A DNA stretch of 64,000 nucleotides from Spirometra erinaceieuropaei (Eukaryota > Platyhelminthes > Cestoda > Diphyllobothriidea > Diphyllobothriidae): the NCBI GenBank assembly GCA_902702965.1, contig CACRXP010000683.1, positions 248,793 through 312,792 on the forward strand, in the 5' to 3' direction. How positions within the stretch are numbered: the first letter of the stretch is position 1; every line of letters starts with the position of its first letter. Below are positions 20,852 through 33,095 of the stretch, piece after piece. The notes beneath the pieces were generated by a model, which saw nothing but the letters and a program-made list of their open reading frames with translations, was not told the origin of the DNA and did not search any database. The translations under genes were made by a program, and so were the position numbers.

Positions 20852-23800
20852 TATACAGTGAGGTATTCATTCTAGTTTTCGTTTGGAAGCCACACAAATT
20901 GTGTTATTTATACTAAATTATCCACAGTGTGTACAAACGGCCCCAAATCTATTATAAAAGCGAATGCATTGTAAGTGGGAGAATAAAGACAGTATTTACA
21001 GTTGTCAAGTATGGGTAAGGACATCCAACTACAGACTTTGAGCAGTAGATTCTTCTTCATGGTCATATGCTCGTATGCACAGACGTGAATGCGTAATTCA
21101 AAAAAGTGTTTGTTCAAAATTAAAAAGAACTTAGAAAACCCAATAGCGCTCCTCTACTTACGTCACGAATAAGTCTCCTTTGTTTTCTCATTAGTATTAC
21201 AAACGCATAATCACCAATGAATTTAAATTTCAAATATTCGAATTGGGGAGGGTGAATTTAAGCTATGGCAGAAGATATAAGCACGCCTTAAGTAGACCAG
21301 GCATCCCGCAGGACTTATTTGAATTAAAATGTTAAAACAGACTGTTTGCAGACCGTTCACACTGTGCAGATAGTGGCAAAAGTTCGATGCATAACTTTTA
21401 TGTAGAGGATTTATGACGTATTATTTATCTTACGACGTATTCAAAAAGACTGATGGCACGCTTTCTCGAAGCAGTTACTAAAAGGTTCTCAATGGTTTCT
21501 TACTGTCATTAGAAGCATACTTAGCAGCTGGTTTGCAATCTTGCGTCCTCTCAGTTCGTAGGCTCGAATACGTGATTGATATGTTTATTCTGGACGCTCA
21601 CGCAAACAACGTCAAGTGGCGCATTAGATTTAGAGCGTTTAAAATCCAACTTAGTCCAGGTATAAAAATAAATATGCAAGCATCGTTAAGAGGATAGTAA
21701 CTCTCTGGGCAAAGTACGTTTTATTGGACTTTGCTCGCCAAACGTTTTGAACTTTATCCTCCTTTTAGACCAGATGAAGTTATTTCTGCTATGGCAAGTA
21801 CAAAAATTCCCATACATGAAGTCCTACAGTGAGACTCTTCTGTTTACAAAGCCCAGAACAAAGATCGGTTCTGTAAGCACAGTTTTTTCTGAGAGCTTTG
21901 CTTTCCATCCCTCTGGTATAACAATATAACTCACTTTGATGTTTTACCCTCGATTGTATGAAATCTATTCCATCGTATGACGCGGAAAGCAGGCGAAACA
22001 AAATAGGAAATAAGATGAAACCTTGAGTTTCTTCATAATGAGACATTTTTAACAATAAATACGACTGCGCGCCAACGATCACTTTAAGCATAAACGTTTG
22101 AAAAGAATACATTCTAATAATTACTTTTGCTGTCACCTGCACCGTTTTATTTTTGTTACTCCAGATGCCTTTACATCAGTTAAACGGCCCGCAATTTTCA
22201 TAAGCAAACTCTGGGAACTTTACTTTCCTGAGTGAAAGTGAGAGAAATAAAAACTGGCCAAAATCCTGACAGATCTTGTGACTTCGCCCATAACTCGACC
22301 TAGCTACGTGTATAGGTCAACAGTCGCGACTTGGGCCTCTAGCTTCTCTTCCCTTATAAACTTCATTCATTCTACCGGCCGTCCAAAGACTGTCCTTCCG
22401 CGCTGATTCCCAGCCAACCATGGAAAAATGTCTTAGTGTATCCAGCAAATAGCTCGACTAATGCGGCTAAAAGAACAAAGAAAAGCCTTTTGCACTTTAT
22501 CCTCTAAAAGTACGTTTGGATTAAATAGAGCGCAATGCCCCCGAGACAAAGTTGACTTAATTGTAAACAGATCAGAAAGCATACGCGGTCGGCTGCCTTC
22601 GAAAACGGTTTTTCAGCAGAGATGCTCAGGGGATTTTCAGTTTACAAAGCGGACAGGTTTTCACCAACAGGTCTCCGAACGCCCTGTTTCGGAGAAAAAA
22701 TGTGAAACAAAGCGGAAGATACGAAAATGTCGATAGACGGCCACATGAGTGGAACAGATGGCCGGAAACTTGCCTGCCCATCTGTGTAGACGTTTGATGA
22801 TGTTCCAGCAAAATTTGAGGTCAGGCCTTCTGGGGCGTGAAACTTGTTCAATTTTCAAGTGGGTAAACAGACCGGTCGAGCACCGAAGGCCTTTGTACAT
22901 TTTTTGCCCTCCCGGACTCTAGAAGGAGTCCACCGTCAGACACCAAATCGAAACACTGATTGACTGAGTCCACACCAGCACACTTGGTCTCGGATGGCTT
23001 TGCTTCCAGCGTGGACGACTATCTTGGTGATGCAAACTTAAACTTGTTACCCATTTCGAAGGTGAGGACAGCGCCCAGTTGTGCCTTGACACGCTGTCGC
23101 GCAGCCCGTTTGTGTTTGGCTATGCGTGATCCGAGCATGCGCTTACTTTAACCAGTTTAAACAAGGACTTATACTGTGCCCCTTGGATTGTCATCAGTTC
23201 TTTATTTTAATGACATTGTTGTGCATGACACCTTTTTATCAGTTGTGCAATTCCAACACTCAGTCCCGCATCTATACATTCGGTCGCATCTGCGACGTCC
23301 CTAATATACAGCAGAAATTGTCACACTTGTTGATATTTTAAGCCGGTTCCTCTGAGGATGAACACGTTTGTATCGGCTTATGGAAATTTTCAGACAGTCA
23401 TTCCACATCAGCTGCTCTTTAAAATATCAGGCCCTTTCATGCTACTTGCTGCAATGAGTCTGAATCCGTTTGGTGGGTAGGTAAGTCTGACTTATATAGT
23501 CTCCAAACTGGACTTCCGAACGGGGACCGCTTGCAGTACGGGTGACTTTAAACCAACTTCCGGTAAAATTAGAGTTAGGTTCAAGGTTAGGGTGAGGTTT
23601 AAGGCGAGATTTAAAGTTTATGGCAGGGTACCCCAGGAGCAAGTAAAGGATTCAGATAGAGGCTAGTGGTACTTGTAGAATTAATGTTTAGGGTCGGGTT
23701 AGGGTTAAAATAAGGACAACGGTTTGGTATGGCATTACGGTTATTGATGGGGTTTAGATACGCGTGTATTTCATCCTTTTCCGAAATTATGCGAATGTCC

Positions 23801-24522
23801 GCCATTATCACTTAAGCGATTGTCTTCATTTCATGTTTTGTTTTGGAATTTACGTAAGTCATTCGTGAGGGTGGTTGTCTTCGCATAATTTTATCTGTCC
23901 GTCATTCAAAGATTTCTGTAAAAACTGAAGATCTGCGTGGTGTTATTTGTTATCCTGTAAATCCTCGTTCGATCCAGCCCCGAAAGTGGCATATGCATCG
24001 ATGACTATTCGCAAGTGCTCTTCATTCATGCTTGACGACTTACAATCTCAACAGTCGCCATTTGACGCTCCATGGCCCATTCGAATGGAAAGGCGATGGT
24101 TAAGCTTAAACGAAACATAAATAAAAGGACGAAGTTTGGTCAACGGAGTCAAACCTGCAAGACTCTTGTTGGATATCCGACAACCGCACCGATAGATACT
24201 GGCTATGAAAGAGGAGGCGGTGAAGACAGCAGTGGAATTACGCTTAGGCGGACTGTGCGGGCGCAGTCAGAGTGGGTATAATTTTCCACGCGCGGCAAGA
24301 TGTGATACTAAACCTTTGTTTCGTAAGGAGAAAATATAACAAATCCAACCCGCAATGGTTACTTCTCTGAACTAAAACAGAAGTGAATCACAGGTGTTAC
24401 CCTATATAAAATACGTACAAGAAAAGGAAGGAAATAATAAAAAGTGGTATATTTGCTAGTGTTAAAAGGTCTCTTTGAACTAAGGAATGCGATTGCCCTA
24501 CCGGATGAACGAATAGGAGATA
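20852..24522. other. No assignable gene; a few weak signals
   Basis: Frames stay under 120 codons. A 91-codon basic frame (22461-22736, +) is unrecognised. At 22905-22940 (minus) a CTGACGGTGGACTC...GAGTCCGGGAG string recalls the hammerhead stem II but lacks the core. A TTAGGG-like tract at 23560-23720 is listed separately. Confidence 0.4.
23560..23720. repeat. Degenerate telomere-like (GGTTAG) tract
   Basis: Scattered units such as GAGTTAGGTTCAAGGTTAGGG (near 23570) and GGTCGGGTTAGGGTT (near 23692) occur in an asparagine/leucine-rich minus-strand reading typical of decayed TTAGGG arrays. A shorter echo (TTTTAGGGTTAGGG) lies near 63401. Too diverged to be a telomere; possibly an interstitial remnant. 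Confidence 0.4.
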
Positions 24523-25441
24523 CAGTAGATGTGTCAACTCATAAAATATTAGCCGAAATTCCGAAATGTGTTTTCGACTCGAAAAGATTGCTCAATCCGT
24601 GTCGTTATCTTAATTAAATTGAAGCATAGCCACCAAATAATTCAGTCACCCCGAGATGTCGACTTTTGAAAGAACTTCTTTGCGCCCGCCTGTAAACCTA
24701 CATTTTGCGAAAAATAACCACCTGCGTAATGTACGTTTTTCTTATTGACTTTCGTCGCCCCTATAAAGTTAAATATATTTCATAGAAACATACATAATAT
24801 ATATCGTTCGTTCACCTACTAGTTAGGAAATTAAGTCATCTTTAAATTTTATACTTGAAGGAAAACCATACATCGGTTTTGAAAAATTTTATAATTCCTG
24901 AATTATTTTGAAGCCGACCTGCCTTTGCACTTGCAATCATGTTTTCCTAACTATAAGCTATATACTTTTCGTGTGCGGAAAAATCTTAGAGTTCTATACA
25001 CTGATAAGAGAGGACTACATATTTCTGAACCAGAGCCACGGTGCTTTATTAACGAACATTTCGTAGTCTAAAAAACCCTTTAATTAGCAAATATTTTGAG
25101 ACTGAATTATACCCTTCTTTCAAGCATAACATTTGAAGAAGGCGTAATTATCTGCCGAAACAGTAAAATAATAATATTTTATGCATGTTTTCTATAGAAT
25201 ATATTTGAATTTATAAGGACATAAAAAATCATTCTACACAAGTAGTCGTCTCTCGCGGAAAAGAGTTTTTTCGCTTTTCTGGAAAGTAGTTCATTAAGAA
25301 GCCGGAATGCCGGAGTACCTTCAACATATTGGGATTATGATTTACGATAATTACTATTGCAATCATACCTAAGCAATTTTTTCGATTCAAAAATGTTTTC
25401 CGTAATTTCTGTTTACGTTTCCGTATTTGGCACATCTGCTA
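24523..25441 (+). mobile_element. LTIR element, copy E
   Basis: The left end is TA (24521-24522) then CAGTAGATGTGTCAACTCAT. The right end is GGCACATCTGCTA then TA (25442-25443), so both termini and the TA duplication survive. The centre near 24905-25080 (AAGCCGACCTGCCTTTGCACTTG, GTGTGCGGAAAAATC) gives the plus orientation. It is 919 bp with many point differences and indels relative to copies F and I. Confidence 0.88.
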
Positions 25442-26376
25442 TACCTGTATTGGAAAAGTACCATTTAGGTTGAACGCGTTAATTCGGCAGGTGCAACAGT
25501 TTAAAAGATAAGGATTTTTCAGATGGGTAATTTCGCGCCCGGTAGCAGCATTTTAAGCATATACGACCATTTATGGACATAAATACTACTAATAACCCGT
25601 TGAAAACTGCACTATACACGTCAGTCGTGTTTGCGTTGCAGATAAGACATGCGCCGGATATAAACTTTTGCGTCATGCTTGTCGCCTATCCGTTTAATTT
25701 CATTCCAGACATAACAGTAACAAACGCAGACGCTAAAGGAATGACGTGGAAAATAAGGAAAGCAAAAGGACTTCATATACTCCAAGTTTCCTTCTGAATG
25801 TCTAGACATATGCGTTTGAAGGCCTTGGCTTATTCGCACATATTTATCAGTTAATAGGTGAATTTTCACAAAAATTTTGAATTCACATTTTTAACTGATA
25901 AACACGCAAAAAACTATCCTCCGCATTCCTTCAAAAACAAGTTATCTTACGACTTTTATAAAATTAACTTGTTAATTTCCTTCAGGCATTTTAACAAACT
26001 GGGTGGTCTAAGTCCTATAGAAGGCAACTATATCCGCCGCGTGGGAACTATAGTTGTGATTCTTTTCAGTCTCGTTTGGCTGAAAGCATAAAATTCCGGC
26101 TGGATGTAAAAACCACCGAATTTTTGGACTAGTTGTTACCTCCCCTAGGAGCACCCCGATCGTGGAATGTGATGAAAAAGCTGGGGTTTTTTAATGTATG
26201 CTGATCACTCTTCATCTGTGCGTCTACTCAGAACTATCACTTCCTTGACTATAGGATTATAAAAGGGGAAAAGTACGAACACCATGGCACTCGTTCGTGG
26301 ATAGTCCGGCAAAAGTGTCTGTTTGACAGTACGGGTTTTACAGGCTACAACCATTCACCCTAAGTTTATCAGCTTA
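25442..26376. other. No assignable feature
   Basis: Frames of 74-82 codons overlap on both strands between 25573 and 26091. None is recognised. Confidence 0.4.
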
Positions 26377-28200
26377 CGGTAATTTGCTATCTCATGAATT
26401 ATTTACCAAAACATTTGATGTGTTTATTATTCGAACAGACTACTAACCATTTGTTCGGCTTTTGGACGAGCCTCTTTCCGACCACCTGCAAAAGCGGTGC
26501 TCAGTAAAAACGAATACTTAAGCATTGTGCAGTTTTGCACTGTTTTGAGATAAACTCATTAATTGAAATACAGTATATTTGCTAACTCATGAAATGTCGA
26601 CCAAAATTTCAAAATGCGTTCTCGTTTCGAAAAGATAAATTAAGTAATGTTGTAAAGCTAATCATGATGCAGCATTAATCTAAAATAATCAAGTTACCTT
26701 AGGGTGTCGGCTTTCAAAAGAACTTATTTTCGGCTGCATGCAAGATCTATACTCTGCAAAAAATGACTACTAAATCAGTATGCAATTTTCTCATTGATTT
26801 TCGATGCCCTTGAAAATTCAATTATATTTAATGAAAAACATGCATAAAAATATTCATTCTTTTATTTATTTGGTAGAAAATAACGTCTTCTTCCAATTTC
26901 ATACTCAGAAGAAGAGTATAATTCGGTTTGTAGAAAGTTTCTAATTGTGCGATTTTTTAATACCGTTAAATGGCCGTTCATGGAACGTCATGTATCTGCA
27001 TTTACGAATGTGGCTTGTAAAGTTGACAGTATTGCTCAAATCCACTGCTTAATTTTATGAACCTCATATAGTCTCCTCTTAACACCGTAGAAAAATGCAT
27101 GGTTCTCCGTACACGGAAAATATACAGCGTGTAGTTTTGAAACCCTGAATGAAAGTGTAACAGCAGGTCGGTTTCAAAATTATTTGGGAATCAGAAAAGT
27201 TTTTTAAAACCGAATTTTACTTTTCTTTTGAGTATAAAATTGGAAGAAGACGTGATTTTCTACCAAATAAGTAAAAGAATGAATATTTTTATGTATGTTT
27301 TTCATGAAATATAATTGAAGTTTCAAGGGCATCAACAATCAATGTGAAAATTGCATACTAATTAAGTAGTCATTTTTTTCAGAGTATAGATTATTCATGC
27401 AGCCGAAGATAAGTATTTTCGAAAGCCAACACCCTGAGGTATCTGGGTCAGTATAGATTTATGCTGTATCATGATTAGTTTTTCAACACCACTTAATTTA
27501 TATTTTCGAAACGAGAACGCATTTCGAAATGTTGGTTGACATTTCACGAGTTAGCTCATCTACTGTATATAGCACGGGAAACATGCATAAAAATATTCTT
27601 TTTTGCTCATTCATTGGTAAATTCCGTTTTCTTAAAATTCTATGCTTAAAATAGTTTCTCCTCACGAGGATTTCTAGTATCAGGGAGTGCAAAATCACAC
27701 CGAATCACAACAGCACGTCTAATTAATGCTGCATATAAGATGGTGAACGTGCTTTACAACCCTCTTAAAATTTTACGAGTCATATGTGACATTCTTGACA
27801 ACATATTTTAATGCATGGTTATGACACACAAAATTTATGCGCGGTCTGGTTTGAAAACCCTAAATACAAGTGTAACAACAGTCCAGGTTCAAAGTTATTA
27901 GAAATTAGGAATGTTTTTTAGAACCAAATGAAACTCTTCCCTTAGGCTTGGAATTTAAAAAAACACTACTGGCTATCAAAAGAATGAGAAAAAGAATATT
28001 TTTATGCATGTTTTCTACAAAATATGTGTGAATTTTTAAGAACGCCAATACATTTATGGAGAAATAGGCACTATGCAGACAGTCTTTTTGCGGAATGTTG
28101 TTTTCGCGGGTGCCTAGAAATAAACTAATTTAAATACCGGCATTTCGTCTTAATAAGAATATCCTGGGGCTATGCTGCAAGATATTCGAAAAGAAAACCA
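26377..28200 (-). mobile_element. LTIR element, copy G (older host copy split by copy F)
   Basis: The left fragment 26377-26570 (TTTGCTATCTCATGAATTAT..., arm block GTTCGGCTTTTGGACGAGCC) continues after copy F at 27568 with ACGGGAAACATGCATAAAAATATTC, the next block of the family. The interrupted sequence is AATTGAAATA/TATAGCACGG, homologous to AATTCAATTATATTTCATGAAAA in other copies. The right side is traceable to about 28200 (GCTATGCTGCAAGATATTCG) and then lost. It is more diverged than copy F, as expected for the older insertion. Confidence 0.8.
26571..27565 (-). mobile_element. LTIR element, copy F (complete reference copy)
   Basis: A complete 995-bp copy bounded by TA on both sides (26569-26570 and 27566-27567), beginning CAGTATATTTGCTAACTCATG and ending GAGTTAGCTCATCTACTG. 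The outer ~100 bases of the two ends are inverted repeats with about 13 differences (about 87% identity). The similarity continues inward about 360 bp, leaving a unique centre of about 270 bp that contains AATGTGGCTTGTAAAGTTG. It encodes no transposase. The TA duplication points to a Tc1/mariner-like or other TA-targeting transposase acting in trans; this is inference. Confidence 0.92.
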
Positions 28201-31200
28201 TATTTTAAGGTAAACTTTCGAAATTTATGGGACATAACATAATTTCTGTCAGCATTGTGTGAGGTAGATGACCTCATGTAGCTCATAGAAATACGATAAG
28301 GCAATTTTTTTAATCACTTTTATTAAAACTGTGTGAGCCTAATCACTCGTTAAGCGGTTTTGTCAACAGCGAGATAAACCTATCCGAGTTAGCAGCTATT
28401 TTTATTTGCAAATGCCTCGGCTTCAGATGCTTTCAAACACGAAGTTTGATGTCCGAGTTCGAGCAAACCTCAGACTACTGACTTACAGACCAGCATTACA
28501 ACGGTTTGAATTCTGGCGGATAAATTACCTGCAGGTGGCCGACTGTGATATATCCTGATTTAAAAAAAAACAAATTGATGCCTAACTCATGCTCTGAATA
28601 TGACAAAATATTGCCTACTAAGAAGGCAACTTTGTAATCGGCAATCAGTTATCGTGTTATTTTTTATTATTTAAGTTACAATGTGAGAAATTCGGCCTCC
28701 AGTTTACTTTGGCGTCATCAGTCAGCAATACCCGAAAACTCATTCCAAAAGGGTGTTGTTTGACGCCGAATGATTTGTAAAAACGTAAAAATTTGAGATC
28801 GCTCTCATGCGTACATCCTGTTTTAACTATTATTTTCTGGGAAAAATGTGAACAAGGTCAGGATTACGAAAAAAACAGGATTAAATAAAAGTACCCATCA
28901 AGAGAGTCCGTTATTCAGCTGCAAGCACTCCTTGGACAGTCAGGTCAAAACACCAAACACAGTCAAGCCTAGGGTGACTTTGGTGATTACCAGCGGTCAT
29001 TTGAGTGACTTGGCCAAATAAAAGTTTTGTACTCGTCACAAAATCAGTCATGTGAGCATATCTCATAGCTGAGGGGAAGGAATGCGAATAAATTAACAGG
29101 AACACGTTAGGAGGGCATTGCAAGGTGAATCACGTGATCTGATTCGTTGCAAAGTTTTGGTTTCCACAGAGCAGTATAGAAGATGAGCTATACTTGCGCG
29201 TAAGAAACCCTTAAGTGCTAGCTTTTTATGGGCAATATGCCAACAGTGCATAATTTATGCCTTGTGACTGAACGTATAGACGCGCATTGTTAATCCAACT
29301 AAGCCGCTAAAGGTTGCTGTGTGCGTCTGAGAGGTTTAAACTCACAATTACGATTTCGTGCAAAAACTCCTTTTGAGGTCGCGTGTGCGTAGAGGACGTT
29401 TAGAGCTGGCTTGGTACTGATTTTTTTGAGAAACCTAAGAAAACGTGTTTGCTAGGGGGTCACGACAAACGAATTGAGCTTTAAAGTCAATGATTCGGTC
29501 CTGACTTTCGTTGAGTGCCTAAGAAAACTTGTTTTCTTGCAGGCTGAGCTCGAAGGATCGGGCTTTAAAGTCAATGGTTTTACGCGATTGATAAATAATC
29601 CTCCTTAGATGTGGTGTGATAGACGGTTTCAACTTTTCTACGAAAACGATATTTGAATGGGGTTATCGGGGTACTTTTCGCAGACATAGATTTCTATGGG
29701 TAATATGGCGTCGCATTACAGCGTCGCACACAGTCGTTCACAGGGGACCGATTAGAAAAGACAAAGGTGGTATCTCATGAACAGGGATAAAGCTCGGAAA
29801 GTGGGGCGTACTGGCAATACAAACTCCTTCTTTAAGAGATTTGCATCCGCATACACACACCTCATGGTCTGTCTATATGACCGTGTACGAAAATTACATT
29901 CGAGCATTTTTTGTCATTAATCATAAATTCTAGCGTGTAGCCCACAGAGTTTGAAAATCAGAAAATACTATTTTTCCAATAATCGATGACCTATTATGAC
30001 AGGAACAGCACACATACAAATATTTTTGTGTTACTCTCCCAAGGACCACACGCAATTGGGAAAAGTTTATCCACACCGGTGTGAAAGATCCAGAAGTTTG
30101 TATTATTATTTAAAGCTTTATATTTCGCACCATCGGTCCATTTCAAAATCATTGTTCTTTCTACGTTTGAGGGAAGCGTTTGGAGAAACCATATTCGTAC
30201 CACTTAAGGTCTTTGATTCCCACTGAACACCTTGGGGCACATGTACATATGACTTTTGCTCCAATCAAGTTCAGAAATATTTCATTAATAGTTACTTTCC
30301 AAATAGTTATTTGCGGTTACAAAATAAATATTTGCCCGTACACGTCAGTTTTACATTAAATACCTTTCAAAAGACATGCCAAAGGCTGCAAGAAGTGCGG
30401 ACCTTCAGGAAAATTTACATTTCTTCTCAAAACATTTCTATAAAACGTTTAGTCTCTCGTCCGAGTTGCTGCGCAAAATACCTGGGAGACTGGTGACAGC
30501 TTTTAGAGCGAAGGCCACTCAGGTGACACTTACATAAACCAGGAAGCCCTGCAGGACTAATGTTAACTGGTGAAGACACTGCAGTGCATATGGGTTGCCA
30601 AATGACCATTTCTGCTTTTAAAACGACAAGTGGTTGTGCATTCGATGCAAAATTTACCTAACGATGTATCAAAACTTGTTAACAGACACATGTTTAAATT
30701 TCCGTCTTCCTTGACTACAATTTAAGAAGCCAGGTAACAGAAAACCTCCGGAGTGGTTTACCAGATTTGGCACAGTTGCGGACAAACCGACTACGTCAGA
30801 GAAACTGGAAGACTACTTCAAACGCGAAAAGCCTAACAGGCAGCAGCATTTAAGAGGAATAACGCTGACTCTTAGATTGCGGCTCATTCAAGGGGATCCA
30901 ATCACACCTTTAAGTCTGGTTTTACCGAAATTCTCTTAAGACAGAAAACCGTGTGATCCACGATCTGCTAGAGTCGCTATTCTTTGGACGTACTCAATTA
31001 TGAAGTGCAGTGACCTTCAACCTCCATATTCTCTGCTGAAATCTCGTTTGGGCAAAAAGTGTTATTCGCGGACAGTGAGTAAAATTGCTCAATAATCGTC
31101 ACAATAAGAATGAAAAACAGTGGTTGGGTCATGAGAGCAATTTATCAACCACCTCATCAAAAACGAGCCCCATCGATGAACGCAGGTACTGCTTATTATT

Positions 31201-31278
31201 TTAGGCATGTGATTCCTGGGACGATGTGTGCGATAAATGTTGTGCACCTTTTGATTCTACTGCGCTTTTCGACGGCGG
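28201..31278. other. No assignable feature, apart from weak short repeats
   Basis: Nothing recognised except an imperfect direct repeat at 29434-29592. Frames are at most 76 codons. Two overlapping opposite-strand frames at 29994-30226 are probably chance. Confidence 0.4.
29434..29592 (+). repeat. Imperfect two-unit direct repeat, about 85-95 bp period
   Basis: CCTAAGAAAAC.TGTTT begins at 29434 and again at 29518. GCTTTAAAGTCAATG begins near 29478 and again at 29572. The intervening sequence is poorly conserved and the second unit is about 10 bases longer. Function unknown. Confidence 0.6.
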
Positions 31279-31319
31279 TCTTTGATGACGGGTTCGAGAG
31301 TAAATCCGAAACATCAGGG
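31279..31319 (+). ncRNA. Decayed hammerhead-like motif at R2 edge (second copy)
   Basis: TTGATGA at 31282-31288 (core C changed to T) is followed by an extra C and stem II (GGGTT with AATCC, loop between), GAAA at 31308-31311, then C, and ATC where GTC is expected. AGGG follows, giving about three stem I pairs. The shape matches the motif at 528-569, but two core or cleavage positions are changed, so it is probably inactive. Confidence 0.5.
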
Positions 31320-33095
31320 AGATAACGTTTTGTTCTGCTGACTAGTTAATTTGCAAAGGTATTCCCAACAGCATTAACTGGCACTGTTTTGACAGGCGGA
31401 GCAACCTTCTTTTGTTTTCGGTTTAGGTGTGTATGCAACTGTCTTGCAGATGGGAGCATCGATATGCGGATGCGTTAAAAGCAGAGCTACGTCGAACAGG
31501 GCTAGAATATTAATATTTTTTTCGAAAAGGATAAACCGACTAGAATAGAGCAGACTGGATTCACCATTTCTGACTTATAATACATCGTTAGCTAAGAACG
31601 CGTTTTCCTGGTATTTGATATTCCTAATCTCGACGGAAACAACAATGACTTGTAGCGTGGGAATATCTGCCGGATAAGGATCAAAGAATCCTGCTTAGAA
31701 TTCCAGGTCAGTCAGGTCTGGGTTGCGTCACGACTGTTTGACGGCGACTTATGAATCCTGCGTATATTTTTAGTCTCCATGTGACTGACTTTAAGAGCCA
31801 TTGACCAAACTCCAAGGAATATTAAACGAGGACATCCCGCATCCAGATTGCTGAACTTTTTTCCACCAAAGATTAATTGGTTTTGCTAAATCTCGAAGAA
31901 ATTTCCTCGGCAATTGCGAGTCGCCAAGAGCGCTTAACTACTAAAAGCGACAAAGTAAGCACTCCTGAGTCTGTATCAAAAATAAATTAGGGAAAGATCC
32001 TCTTACTGCGACTCAGGCCTGGTTTATGAGCTGAAACCAAAGGCAGTTCATTGCCTGAATGATGCTGCAATGTTTTGTAAGACTGCGTTGCCAGCAGCAA
32101 GAAATGGAAGACTAGCAGCATAGGGCCTCTTCGAGGGGAAATATGTTCGATTGACAATACGCAGACGAGCATTGTCACAGGCATCTTTTGCACAATGGTA
32201 CCCCAGCCGATAGTAAAGATCGGCTTTTCATGCAACGCTTTAAAAAATAATATACGATGTAGGACAAAATGTTCATATCTGCCAGCAGTTATCGACTATA
32301 TTATGTGGCTCGCAGCAGTGAAAGCCCAGATGTCACTTTGTCTTGTGTCAAAAGAGATACAAATTAAGAATTTTCCAGTCGGTGCATAGTGCAGTTTTTT
32401 GACGTAGACGTCTAGAATTACAAGTTTATCGAACAAAAATATCTGCGCTTTCCTGTTTTATAAGTAAACAAATACATGCTCCAGAAACAAAAATAGGTGA
32501 AAAATCAGATTGAGCGATAAGAACGTGATTGAGGATAGTGCTGAGTATACAGTTTATCGCAAACAGGAGTTGCTAAAAGCACCATGTGACTGCAGGAAAG
32601 AGACCTTTGTGCTTCTATTTTAGAACATTATGTGGACTTTCGTGAAGGATGTCTGGCGTTATATTAAATATTGGGTAATATTGCAATTGTTATGCTAAAC
32701 ACTATTTGAGCTAATAGAGTTTCGCCATAGAAGAAACCGTAGCGCGATATTTAATTTTTTATAAACATCCAAAAGAAAGAATAAAGTTGAAGCTATCGGT
32801 CTTACCGTCAAGTCTCAGCGTCTCAACACCTTGTCAATAACTACTGTTTTAAGACTTGTCTTCGCCCTACCGCGATGGCTCAACCTGCGCTTTGTGTGGG
32901 AATAATGGCATTCGTCCAATTTTAGACCGACTTTCTGCAAAGACCTAAGCTTAATACTCCTTTTGTTTTTTAAGGAGGAAATTGTGATTTTACAGGATCG
33001 AACTTCCACTTCTGATTAGTTACATTTCTGCAGTAGAAAACGTAAGGACGAAAAAAGCGTAGAATGTTAGGTAGTCTCTAGGGGTTAAACACCAA
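31279..33095 (-). repeat. R2 repeat, minus-oriented copy (about 1.8 kb)
   Basis: This is the reverse-complement partner of 15340-17245, co-linear from the hammerhead edge (31279) through ATACATCGTTAGCTAAGAACGC (31581), CTGCGTTGCCAGCAGCAAG (32083), AGACGTCTAGAATTACAAGTT (32406) and CTCAGCGTCTCAACACCTTGT (32814) to about 33095. Indels and substitutions break every frame, including the 82-codon frame at 31987-32235, so both copies are non-coding relics. Read on the plus strand, the hammerhead is at its 5' edge. Confidence 0.75.

Noticed and set aside
22905..22940. Hammerhead-like string on the minus strand (CTGACGG, a perfect GGACTC/GAGTCC stem, then GGGAG)
   Set aside because: Stem II is good, but the invariant CTGATGA and GAAA are both broken. 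Not enough to call it more than a possible distant relic.
28690..28735. CTGATGA on the minus strand followed by a GCC/GGC stem and CGAAT
   Set aside because: GAAA is not intact, stem II is only 3-4 bp with a long loop, and no stem I is evident.
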